Of a stretch of DNA of 64,000 nt, positions 1 through 13,100 are shown in pieces; positions within the stretch are counted from its first letter, which is position 1; each line of letters starts with the position of its first letter. Below the pieces are notes generated by a model. It was not told the DNA's origin. It was given only the letters and a program-made list of their open reading frames with translations, and searched no databases. The DNA comes from Pteria penguin. Lineage: Eukaryota; Mollusca; Bivalvia; Pterioida; Pteriidae. The DNA lies in NCBI GenBank assembly GCA_035048485.1, contig CM068590.1, forward strand, positions 6,014,093-6,078,092. Reading direction: 5' to 3'. Both the position numbers and the translations under genes were made by a program.

Positions 1-952
1 CTGTGCACAGATTTCAATAATATGTCACATATTGTTGCTAAGGATCCAAGGGTGTGTCCAGAGGTCAAAGTCATATTCGAAACAATAAGAAAAACATTGT
101 CTGGGACATACCTTCTTCCTCTGTGCATGAATTTCAATAATACTTCACAGAATTGTTGCTTCAGATCCAAGGGTGTGTCATGACTTTGAACCAAGGTTAT
201 AGGTCAAAGGTCAAGGTTATGATAGACACAATAAGTAAAACCTTGTCCGGGCCATAACTTCTTTCCCTGAGCACGGATTTCATTAATATTTCACAGAATA
301 TGTTGCTTAGGACCCAAGGGTTTGTCAGGAATTTGAACCAAGGTCATAGGTCAGAGGTCAAGGTCACAATAGACACAATGGGAAAAACATTGTTTTCATT
401 GATTATTTCTCAAAATGTGCTTGTAAGTGGGATATCCATTACACTTATACCAGTGATGTATGTTGGGATGAATTATTGCATGCTTCTACTTTGTTGCCAC
501 AGGGGGTATTTGTCCTGTTAGGACTGCTCTAGTTGTTTACAGTTTTCTGACAGGAAAGTCATATTGATTGAATTTTTACTTATACATGCAATTCATGTAC
601 TACCTAGTTAGTGAATGATGGCGGAGAAGTGAGGAGGGGGGGGGGGTGGCATTCACAGCATTGTTGTCAGTATATATCTTTAGAAGCACAAGTCTTGTAT
701 CTCTTACAGAATCTAAATACTCTTGACATATTAGTATATTTTGTGTAGTTATTTGATATTAATATTAAACATTTATCATTTAGACCGAAAGATAAAATTT
801 TCTGTCAGGGAGATGCTTTCTATAGTACAATGGGTTATTTTTTATGTATTTTTATCAGTGAAACAACTTTTAGTTTTCAGAATTTAATTTCATTATGTTT
901 TCTTTTTAGATCATTCTGAATTAAATGGATTTTATCGTTTTTCCTTCAACAG
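1..952. other. CLIP1 intron: about 3 copies of a 120-150 bp repeat, no exon seen
   Basis: Positions 1 to about 390 hold three diverged tandem units, each with a gca-x-gatttcaataat-like start, a gatccaagggtgtgtca-like middle and AGGTCA-rich ends (starts near 5, 125 and 273). A G-run lies at about 633-647. I see no splice-bounded exon here. Confidence 0.5.
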
Positions 953-1118
953 AAAAATCCAGGATCTACAAGCCGCCTTGTCAAATTCTACTCAACAATT
1001 GGGAAAACTTAACGATGAAATTGAAAACTTAAAACAAGCAACATTACGTGAGAGAGAAAATTTAGTTTTGAAAAATGAGGAAATTTCTAAAACTTATCAA
1101 GGTCAACTGGAGGATTTA
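953..1118 (+). CDS. CLIP1: CLIP1 coiled-coil exon (first in window)
   Basis: Acceptor ag at 951-952 and donor gtaagt at 1119. The first base completes a codon from an exon outside the window (phase 2 start); the exon ends in phase 0. The reading starts [16 protein letters not shown] and is typical heptad coiled coil. Reading past the donor reaches a stop only at 1194-1196, so an ORF caller extends it wrongly. Confidence 0.88.
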
Positions 1119-4100
1119 GTAAGTATACATGTGAGAAGACCCAATCAGAAAGAGGCTTGTAGTAGTAACAGCATGGTCATTAAAGTGACGTTTTAAAAAT
1201 CAAGAGAACAGTGGTATTGAAAAAAGTACAATTGAACTTTGATTACTGGAACATTTAAAACTCGAAAAACCCTAAACCTGAAGTAATCAAACAGCCCAAC
1301 AATTTTTGCATTTCTGGTATATCTACAATATCCTGAAAGCTTGAAAACCAATCCAATGCTTTTGAAGGTCCCATATGCTTCCCATCATCGAAGTTTGACT
1401 ATATTTGGAAAATAATCACATTATCAGCGATTAACGTAGACACAATTTTTGGCTCTTTGAATTTATCCATAAGCCTCTGTTTTCTCTTGAGTAAACTTAG
1501 GTTTATCAGGAGATTTTGATGATACAAATAAACTTTTTGGCCGATGAAGGAAAAGGAAATTCTAGTGTATGCCAAGATTAGGCCAAGTACATTTCCATCC
1601 TTTGATTGGATATATGTGTATTAGGTGTTGAATAAAGTCTATATGTATAAAGTTGGTGCTGGATGGGGCATTTCTGTAATGTGATCTTATGCAGGGCAAC
1701 AAGTTCCTAAACAGCACACTGATTTATATTAAGTTTGCCTTTAGTGACTCATTATGCCTTTTATTGTTTCATCATTTATGTACACTTCTTATGCACATAC
1801 AGTCATGTAAATCATTGGGTAACTAATTTGAATATACGAATTTCCAATGTTGAAAATGGCTGTTAAACTGTCCAAGTAGATAGTTTTTAGCCATATTTGT
1901 CATTGTGACATCACAAAAAAAGCCTAATTTCATTTTGAAACAAGCTGTGTTTGTGAAACACTAATGTTCACGGTGGCGCCAAAGTCCAAAAAATTATTTT
2001 TAGCATTAAGGTCATTGTCATGGTCAAAAGGTCATTGACCTTGGTGTCATTTGAAAGCACTGATATGTATATTTAACTATAATGTGTAAAACTTTCTAGA
2101 GATAAACATCAGGGCTTCATTTCTGTACTACTTTTATTTTTCATGGAATCATACTATTCATAATTGTAACAAAAATAGAAGTATCAGTGTGACTTTTCTT
2201 TTCTTTGCAGCAAGTAGAATTAGATAAAGCAAATACTAAAATGCAACAAATGAACGAAAGTCACAAAAAGGAAAAAGATGATTCACTTGGTAGAAAAATT
2301 AGGGAAATCGAGGAACTTAAAAAACAGCTACAGCAGAGTATAGAGGAGCAGGAAAAACAAGAGGTTCAAACCCAGGCCCACAAACAAGTACTGGAGAAAA
2401 TTACCATGGAGAAGGAAGCCTTACAGGTAAGAGGTCAAGGCCATTGTTAAAGGTCAAGGATTCAATATTGCATGATAAGAGGAAATGGTTTGCAAGGTTA
2501 TACATCACATGTACCATAACTAATGGCATGTATAAATATAAATAGGGGTCACAATTCATCATTATACATAGGGGTCCGAGTTCATCATTATATATAAGGG
2601 TCGGAGTTCATCTGTATTTCTAGGGGTCAAAGTTCATCACTATTCAAAGGGGTAAGAGTTAGTCAATATTCATAGGAATTAAAGTCCAACGATGATTATG
2701 GGAATTAGAGTTCATTACTAATCATGTTGTTCAGAGTTTAACGGTACTCGAGATTAAAGTTCATCTATATTCATAGAGATATGGGGTTCATGTGGGTAGG
2801 AATTGCACCAAAACATTTTGTTTTATACATTGTTAACTATGACATTAAAAAGTACATTTATTTCCTTCAGTATGTTTGGCTAGCAGTTAGCCAAGGTCAA
2901 AGTGATACTTGTTCTACTTTTGTTCACATGATGAACATGATGAAATTGACTTAATAGTACCCTAAACCAAGCATGGCATGATAATTCATCCCACAATGTT
3001 AAAACTGCCTGTTTGTTTGTCTGTCTGTCTGTCTTAGACACTTTGTTTTTCTGGATTTTTTCTGAAACCACCGAAGTTGTTGAAATTTGGTATGTACCTT
3101 TGTGTCAATGAGTTACAGATCAAGTCTGAGTATAATGAGTTAAAGATCAAGTTCGAGTTTGGTCATGATTAGTAAATACATGGAAACCAGTGGGAGACAT
3201 GTATTTCCTCAGCTGTACTCAGTATGCTTGTTTCTCAAGGTTTAGTTGCTTTATTTACCATGAAATTTCATGGGGTATTCAAAATATTTATAGGATAGAC
3301 TTGAATATCGATTGGAATTATATTACGTCAGATATGGAATTCAACACCGTTTTATAGCATCGTTAGACGATTTGAATTTACATATATTACGATATACTGT
3401 GTGTTTGTTTTCATGAATTCTTACTCCTCATCATACATTTTTTTGTTGCATCTTGATTCACCATTTTCACCTTGCTTTGTTATGTATTCATGCGTCGTTT
3501 TTTGTCTTCCTTGGTGCTGCAGCGCATAAAAAACTGGAAGGTATGCTTCTCACTTATCACTTACCCTGGTGTGACGTACCCCTCTGATAAACTGTGATAC
3601 ATCTTATTTCCTCCCCACTGAAGCACTCAATTCCTCCCCCCCACCCCACTCCTCCCAAAGCTCTTTTCATATGTGAAAAATATATCTCTGACAAAATAAC
3701 TCTACCTTATACAAACCACCAGATTGAAATGTCCACAAGTCTGACTGATACTGAAAGTTAAACATAAAGATGATTGGTTTAAATCAAGAATATGGAATAT
3801 ATTTTAATATTCTTTTATAAGAATGGCAGCATTGGAGGCTAAGTAGAGAAAATTCTGTCCTGAAATCCACATTAGTTTCTGTTGAATCTGAAATCCACAT
3901 TAGTTTCTGCCCTGAAGTCCACATTAGTTTCTGTTGAATCTGATTTAAATCCTTGTATGATGTAGTATGAACAGTTCCTCAGCGTACCTGCCATAGGCAT
4001 GTAGTTTTCTATAGGTGTTCAGTTCATTTCACCTGATAATTCTAACATCCCCACCCCACCCCTATCCTCCTTTACACATGTAGGTGCATTTATCCAGGTT

Positions 4101-7100
4101 TAAAGTTAAACAAACAAAAAAGCTATGTAATTAAATGTTATTCATTACAATTAAGCACATTCAGCTCTAAAAAACTGGACTTGGAAAACATTGTTTACAC
4201 CCATTCTTTTCTTGTCCTCCACCATGCACACATTTGACTTTGAAGCCCTGCCATCTGCTTTGTACACTCCATATACACATGTGGTATACCACCCTTCTTC
4301 TCAGTCTTGTTTGAGGACCTGTCCATCATTAAGTCGGAAAATAAAAATCATTACCATGAACCCCCTTCCATCCTTTCTCCTTGTCCTTTTCAGGTTTACT
4401 GTATCATCTAGAGAAATCAATGATTGATATTGAAATCATTTGTATCCTACTCCCACTTTCTTCTCCATGTAATTTCATTAATTATAATAACTGGTTTGTG
4501 TATTAATGTTGTAAATTTCATATTGTGTTTATCATTAATTATAATGGCTAGTACTTGTATTGAGTCTTTTCATTATACAGAGTTATTTCCCATATGAGCA
4601 GGTATCTGACATCAAAACATTGTGACATTAACCAGTTCTATGGAAAACTGGTGTAAAATTATGGGAAATGATATAGAAATTGTATGACGTCACAAGGGTT
4701 TGACGTCAGATACCTGCTAAAATGGGAAATAACTCCGCAAAGCCAAAAGACCCAATTGATGTTGTAAATTTCATCGTGTGATTTCATTAATTTTAATTAC
4801 CTTTACATGACATTGTATTGATGTTGTGCATTTCATCGTGTGATTTCTTGTTTTATAACTTGCATTTGACATTAAAAGATTCAACTTGTATAAAATTATT
4901 TCCCTTACAAACCGTAAAACTAGTGTCATATTGCCAAGTAGTGTAAATTGATGAATAAAACTGATGCAGAAATAACTTTCCTCGTAACTGAGATGGATTG
5001 CAAATACCTGTTTGGAGATTTGGCAAAAAATCCAATCCTTGCGGACCTGGAAATCAGAGTGGTGCTAAGATTCTATCACGTATGAGGAATCTTTCAAAGA
5101 GAGATGTCTTTAATACTGCTAAATACTCCTACAACCAGTGTGTACAGGGCTTCTCTATATGGATTGAACAGATCCTGTCTGACAAAGGGCAAATTCATCA
5201 AAAGCACGCTCAGACATAGTCGAACAGATAGAAATTTTTTTTTCCATCAGATGTCCATTTACTTTTGATGTAACTGTGTGACTCATTTTGTAGGGAAGCT
5301 ATGTAAGCCAAACAAGTAAAAGTTGTACACTAATTTATATAAATAAACATTCTCCAGTGCTTTATGGAGTGTAAATGTTTAAAATTCCAGGGATTTCAGT
5401 AAGTCTGCCCGCACTCAGCGAAATACCGCTGCTTCAAATGACAGAATCAACCAGTTCCAATTTCGTCTGATTACGAAATTTTCCATTTAAGCTCGTGCAT
5501 ACAGCGTATGATATATGTCTCAAATCTCTGAATCTCCTCCTTAAATAATTCTTATTGAAAATCCTGGAATTCTAGACATCTAAGTCTTTTCAATTTCAGT
5601 CTAATAAATTCAGGATGATATTTTTTGTGTTTTGAAATCTAAAATTAGTTAATTAATTAGTATTAAAGTTATTAAAGTCCCCCCATTCTTTCAATTCTGT
5701 CACAATTGTCAGTTTGTCCATAACGTCATTATGTCGTTAAGAGTTTACTAAATGATGATGTCCCGTATAGCCTGTGTGGATTGCTTTATATGTATGTAAT
5801 GTTGTACCAAGTGTGCTGTGAACTGTATAATCATTTTACGTCCTTCATTTTCACTGATTTTTACCTCAGAACATTAAATTCACAGAATAGTAAATGAATA
5901 AAGCTAGAATACCAAATCGTTTTCAAGATAAGACTCAATTTTTGATTTTAATATTTGTCTGAAATATTTTATGTTGGAAGGCAAATTTTAAAGAAAGTTG
6001 TTAGCAGATGGTTTTGCTTCATTACTGATGATTCAAGTCAAATTTCATGGTATATATGACAGGGTAGAACATATTGTTGTGTAGACTCTTGACTGAAGAC
6101 CTTTTGTGAGTTAAATTTCATCAACTTTCAGTTTGAGAAAGAGAAAGGAGAAAAACTGACAAAGAGGTTAGAATCTGAGAAAGAGTCATTAAATGCTGAA
6201 TTAGTCCACGCCAAAGCTGAGGTCAGCAAAGTGCAGGAAGAGTGCCAAAAGGTCAATGCAGAAAGTAAACAACTTCAGGAACAAATGCAGGATGTGAAGT
6301 CAGATTTAGAGAAAATGACAAAGTCCAAGAATGAGGTAAGTTAAAATATTTCCAGTTTATACTTACATGTATATGTTTCTCTCAGTGTACAGTACAAAGG
6401 ATGGGGCTATACATATTACTTGAACACTCAGACATACCAAACTTTTGGGTTATATCAGACATGTACTTTCATAGAGAAAAATTCAGATTCCTGGAGTGGT
6501 TTTGGGGAAATGCTATGGTAATAGGCCATTTTCAAGTAATCAGAAAGGACTGTCAAAAACCTAGATTTTACAAGTCAGACTAACTAGGGACAACTGATTG
6601 TGACATCATACTTGGTAGAAGCATTGACATTATGTATCCAAAGATAAGATTATTACGTCATAAATAAAATAAGGCCAAAGTATGGAACTCGGAAATAGTC
6701 TACTATATGAATGCAGCAAAATGTAATATTCAGCAGAGGTTTTAAATGTGAAGAAAAGTAATCAACTAATTATGAAATCTGCATTCCTTTTATATTTTAT
6801 TATATGTTGAATTTTCTCTGTTGTGTTGCCCATGAAGTGAAGTGACATATAAGGATTATTTTGCCCAGTGTCTGTCTATCTGTACATCTGTCTATGTAGT
6901 AGTCAAACTAACAGACAGCAGACAATGCATGTGTTCCCACAGTCACACTAATTCTGTTGTAAGGTCCAGCATAATTTGATTTCCAATTTATTTGTTCTGT
7001 GTTCAGAATCCAGTATCCAGCATTGAACAGAGAGAGATATCTCTTCTTCAGTCTTTGTGGTAGTCAAAGTAATGAAGAACATGCAGCACATATTCCCACG

Positions 7101-10100
7101 ATTACTCTTAGTTCTGTTGTAAGGTCAGATATATCTTGAGCTTTCTTATTTGTATTAGATTCAGAATCAAGTATCCAGCATCGAAACAGAGAGAGATAAA
7201 GCCACAGAAGAGCGAGACAATCTTCGTCGTGAGGGAATGGAGTCCAAAGTCACCTTACAGCAAAAAGATATGCTGATTGGGGAACTTCAGAAAGAAGTAT
7301 GTACTTCTAAGAACTTCTTATACGAAGTTCTATTTTAAAAGCTCCAAATGTAAAATCATTAGACTTCATAAGAATTTCTTTCTTAACATATCTCATGAGT
7401 ACTCAAAGTGGTCTCCATGATGGGGGTCTGTTTATTTGTAATCTCTCATACTATCGTTTCCTATGTATAAATATTATTCTTTCTATCTCTTTGATGTATT
7501 ATGTACACAGTTTATTAATGCCTCTGAAATTTTTACGAGCCGTATGGGTTCCTGAGATCTCAAATTCAGTGACCCATACCCATTTTCATGAGCCTACACT
7601 GAAAAATAAATCTAAATGGTGTGTGTAGTTTTAATTGTGCATTGACCTTTTTTTTTTTTTTTTAAAATTCAGTTTGTGTGTGGGTTTTTTTTCACTCTTT
7701 ATATATTCGTGGCTTTTCTCTACAATTATAAGTTTGTGAAAAATTTGCCCAACTGGTCCTGTCCAGACATATGTGACCCTAAACTAAGTTTCCTTGCTCA
7801 TGTCACAAAGTGATTTGTTACTGCAAAAGCATTAATGGGGACGTCTTTGTTAATTTATTTACTAGAGTGATGGCACTAATTAAGGTGATTTGAATCACAT
7901 CCTCCTAAAGAAATTAGAAAAATATAAAAATGATACTAAAGCTTTTTATTTTCTGCTGGTGTCTATTATGAGATTTAAATGCTATCAGATGAATATGGTA
8001 CTACACAACTTGAGAGCAAGGTCTTAGGGTTCAAAATATGGTACTACACAACTTGAGAGCAAGGTCTTAGTGTTCAAAATATGGTACTACACAACTTGAG
8101 AGCAAGGTCTTAGTGTTCAAAATATGGTACTACACAACTTGAGAGCAAGGTCTTAGGGTTCAAAATATGGTACTACACAACTTGAGAGCAAGTTCTTAGT
8201 GTTCAAAATATGGTACTACACAACTTGAGAGCAAGGTCTTAGGGTTCAAAATATGTATTGTTTGATATCGGGAATCTGGCATTTTCAATATTTTTCTGAA
8301 GGAGAAAGCCAGCATTGCCTAGTGGTATTGCACTGGACTCCTGATCGGGAGGCCGGGGTTCGAGTCCCGCTCTGGTCATGCTGGTGTCTTGTCTCTCGGA
8401 TGAGACAGTAAACACCAAGGCCCCGTATCGTGGTATGCATGGCACGTTAAAGTGCTATTAGAATGCTGGAGAATTTTGTGTTTTCATTTAATACTAATTG
8501 AATTATTCCTTCATTGATAGAAATTACAACTTTTCCTGCTTCAGTATTTCTCTGGGAGATGTTTTAAAATACCGATTTGCCTAGTATCACGAACAAAATA
8601 AGACTTCCGGTTTAACTTGTTACAGAACCTTTTAACGTCATCTAGTATGACGTCACAATTCAAAGTTTAACGTAATAATGAAAAATCAGGGAAAAGTAGC
8701 ACCTGTACAACTTCTGATGTCATTATTATTATTATTATGGTGATCAACTACTGAAAAAAGCTATCGAACTTTTTACTGCTTATTGTATATATCTTGAGAT
8801 CGGCGTCACGCATGAGCAAAAAAATTTGTGAGCGACTCTTTTATGTACATAGGCACATAATATAGAAAAATTGTGATCATTCTAATAGCACTTTAGATCC
8901 CTCACTGCTTCGGGTGGGTCCGTTGCAAAGGTCAAAATTTGTATGCCCCGCATCAGGCAGATGCCGTCACCATATACATGAAATATTCGTGGTGTGATGT
9001 TAAACAAAAATCAATCAATCAATCAATCAGTCTGAAGGAGAAGAGGTCACAGTTCATTTGTGAAAAGCAAAATACATAAGTCTCAAAGGCTTTGAAAGTA
9101 TGAGTGCTATTAAAAATGACTAAATGCAGGGTTCAACACAAAATGACCATGAGAGCTTCTGTTTCACCATGCTTTGTATAAATGAATGTCTTGCAGGTCG
9201 AGAAAATGAAGTCAGAAGTACAGAATTCCCAGGAAACCATTATGCAGATGTCACACGAAGAATCCTCATTACAGGAATTACAGTCACAACTGTAAGTATT
9301 CTTCCTGTACAGTGCAGGACCTTGGTGCAATGACATACTCAGATAATTATTATTTTAAGAACTATGTTACAGAAATTATGGTTACAACTGTAAGTATAAT
9401 CAGATGGATGTTACAGGAATTACTTTCAGAACAGTAATTATTATCAGAATGATATTACAGGAAGTACAGTCAGTCCTCTAAGTTTTATAAGATTGTGGAT
9501 ACAAGAATAACAAAGATAATTATGTCATTGACATTATCCAAATAGGTTTCTATTTGAAATTGTTATAAGCATGAAGCACCTTTGAAAATTTTAGTGAAGA
9601 TTGCTAGGTTTGTTTTGCATGTTTTAAACAAGTTTATGGCTACTGTTATGAATTAACCATGCAATATTATATGTACTGCATGAATTTCTGTACACAGGAA
9701 TGAGAGCAGTAGGCAGTATGAAGAGCTCCAGAAGTCCATGCATGAGGTAGAATCGGAGAGAGATACGATGAGAGCCCAGCTACAGTTCTCTAACTTGGTT
9801 GCTGAAGAGAAAAGAAGGGTAGGGTCATGGTCAAATCTATAAAATAAATTTTTTTTTTTAGTTTGCCACTGCATGGTAATACACTCTAAGAAAAGAACTA
9901 ACGGCCTTTAGGGCTTCTTTAGCACGACTTTTTTACACCGGTTTGTCTGTCTGCAACATCTTGTCTTCGTAACTCCTCCGAAACCCTTGGGGAATTTTGA
10001 TAAAACTTTGTGCAAAGCAAGTATTAAACTCTATGAAGATGTCCATATTGGAAGGGAAATGAGGTCCAAAAATATTTCCAAGAGTTATGACATCGTCTTA

Positions 10101-13100
10101 GGTTAGACATGTCGGAAATTTGATCATGATATCGCCTGCATAACAATTGAAGGTCTACTTAATGTTACTATCTTGTTGAGAAAATTCAGTTATCTACCTT
10201 GGAGTGATGTTGGTCATCACATGATCAGAATTCTGAATGCTCATTGGTCGAAACTTGTTCTCTAGTAAGGAGAAGTGACCTTGAAGCAAGCATTGGATAA
10301 AATTTTATGCTTATATTTTCAGCTCTTAGTGCATATATATATATATGTATATTTATATGTACACTCTTTGTTCTTGTTAACAAACTGATTAAAACAAATT
10401 TTTTAATTTCCATTAGTGATATTCTGTTGATTCCAGTTGTAACAGAAAGGGAAAAAGATAGGATAGACTGGAATCCATTGAGTCCTCTTATACTACAAAT
10501 TATTGTTTATATGTTTATTTTTTTGCAGTTAGAAGATCAGAATCAACAGCTGAGCATAGAAGCCGAACGCACAGAACTTAGGTACGTAGAGTAGGCATAT
10601 GGAAAATTATGATTTCGGACTAAAGTATGAATTCAAAGGTCTTTAACTTGCTTATCCTTTCATTGAGAAATTTTTCTTAGAATACTTTTTATATGAGTAC
10701 TAGTATGTATCTTTGAATTGGTTTTCTTTTACTTAATCTTTTTTAAGTATTATCAAGAGACAAAAAGATTATTGCACTTTGAATTTGGGAAATAAACTGA
10801 AGTGGAAAAGAAAATTTACTGAAACTTGGCAGACATTAGCAAATTATGGTTTGAAATCTAGTTCTGCTCATATGAGAAATATATTATGGTAACAATTTAA
10901 AGTTGGAAGGAGAAAGGGGTTGGGTGGGTGGGTTTTGTTTTAACTCATGCATTCGACACTAGAAGTTGTCAGATAAGTGAGAAATTTTCAAGGATGGGGC
11001 AAAACCATATGGAAAACATTTGTATCAATATTTTTAAGACTTTGTGTAAAACTTCGTTAGATATATTTGGTGTGTTTATGTTACAATGTTGAATGTTAAT
11101 AAAAGTTCAAACTTATCCAAGAAAAAAGAATTGAACATAAATTGTAAGAAAAACAGGGTCAGCACTTTAACTGTAAAGAGATTAAAGGAGGTATATAGAG
11201 GGGAAAGCATTAATTTACAAAGACAGTAAAGTGTTTAACAGATTTCTACATTATGTGAAATAACCTACTAGTGTATTATAAACTGGTTCATACCAAAAAC
11301 TATAATAAAATATCAATAGAATTTGATCATAATTAGGAAAGAATGTTTTTTATTTATAATAAATGACATTTTCTTTGCCGTAACCTGCTGTTGGGTGTTC
11401 TGTACTCCACAATCCTGCTTCTCTTTTTGGGTAAGACGACAAGGCTTGGCATAGTCATTTAGTTATACTGTGGTATTCTCTATTTGGCTTTTTCTGCGGC
11501 ATGCACTTTTTTACCGTACCTTTTTCATTGGCTTTTGAATTCTCGCCTGGTATTTAAAACCTATGTAGTTTGTATTACACTTTTTATGCATGAGGTAATA
11601 CTTCAGATGTATATTTCTCAGAAATTTTGAAAAAAAAATTCTGACACATATCATGTTTTCGTGTTTTTGAGAATTCAACTTACATATTATATTGGACTTT
11701 AATTAAAGAGAATTTTGTTATATTATCATATTATTATAGTTTTGTAATATCATTTCATTCCCATGAATTTATATGTATCATGGACATCATAATTATTATA
11801 TCATTATAAAGGTAGAGCGATATTGTATATTGAATGCATGATCGTTTGCACATTAAGATTTTATGCTGTAGGGGGTGTTGGGTTCAAGCATCTTCTAGAA
11901 AAATGAAAGTAGATCATTAACACCTGGAGGTCAATGGGCTTTCTCCTTATTTCTTCAATGCATTTTGCAAGTAACACCATAGACTATGGTTTTTTGGTGA
12001 ATTTTTTATTCCCTCTGATCAGTAGATCGTGGGCTTATTGGTTTTTACCTGTCTGTCTGTTTGTTTGTTTGTTTTTTATGTCTGTCTTAAACTTTAACTT
12101 CCCCGATAACTTTGGAACCAGAGAGATAGAAACTTCATATCTGGCAAGCATTCTCCACTAATAAGGCCATTTCAAAACACCAAGGTCATTGACCTCATGA
12201 CCTTGACATTTTACCTACATTTGAAAATTTGGACATTTGGGGGAGGGGGGATTCGTGTTTCACCAACACATCTTGCTTTTCTTCTATTATCTGAGTAGTA
12301 CAGCTGAATGGGACAAGATGAGATACTAAGAATGAGATACTAATAGTGACCACTAATCAAGGCCTGGTATTGACAAATGAAATAATCTTGACACGACATA
12401 CAACACATTATTAACAAACCTCTTTCCCTGAAATTGCCAGTATTTTCATTCTCTGTAAACACATATCTACAGAGTATATGTAACTTATCTATCAAAATAA
12501 AATCTGATATAACTTTCTGGGATTTGCTGAAGATTATGATATCACTTGAAGACTATGATAGAACTTGAAGACTATGATAGCACTTGATGATTATGATATC
12601 ACTTGAAGATTATGATATTACTTGAAGACTATGATAGCACTTGAAGATTATGATATCACTTGAAGACTATCATATCACTTGATGATTATGATATCACTTG
12701 AAGATTATGATATCACTTGAAGACTATGATATCACTTGAAAATTATGATATCACTTGAAGATTATGATATCACTTGAAGACTATGATATCACTTGAAGAT
12801 TATGATATCACTTGAAGATTATGATAGCACTTGAAGATTATAATATCACTTGAAGACTGATATCACTTGAAGATTATGATATCACTTGAAGACTATGATA
12901 GCACTGGAAGACTGTGATAGCACTTGAGGACTATGATATCACTTGAAGATTATGATTTCACTTGAAGACTATGATAGCACTTGAAGATTATGATAGCACT
13001 TGAAGATTATGATATCACTTGATGATTATGATATCACTTGAAGACTATGATAGCACTTGAAGATTATGATATCACTTGAAGATTATGATAGCACTTGAAG

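Larger units (their letters stand above)
2427..6131. other. Long CLIP1 intron
   Basis: Apart from the tandem repeat at 2540-2790, the microexon candidate at 3523-3540 and the MITE at 4562-4752, I see only AT-rich sequence. Pieces of a dispersed repeat with tctgtctgtctgtctt at about 3010-3130 and a short local duplication of tgaaatccacattagtttct at about 3860-3935 are also present. Confidence 0.45.

Noticed and set aside
4998..5219. 73-codon frame in the long CLIP1 intron
   Set aside because: Considered as an exon; it has no acceptor and donor in suitable phase and is not coiled coil.
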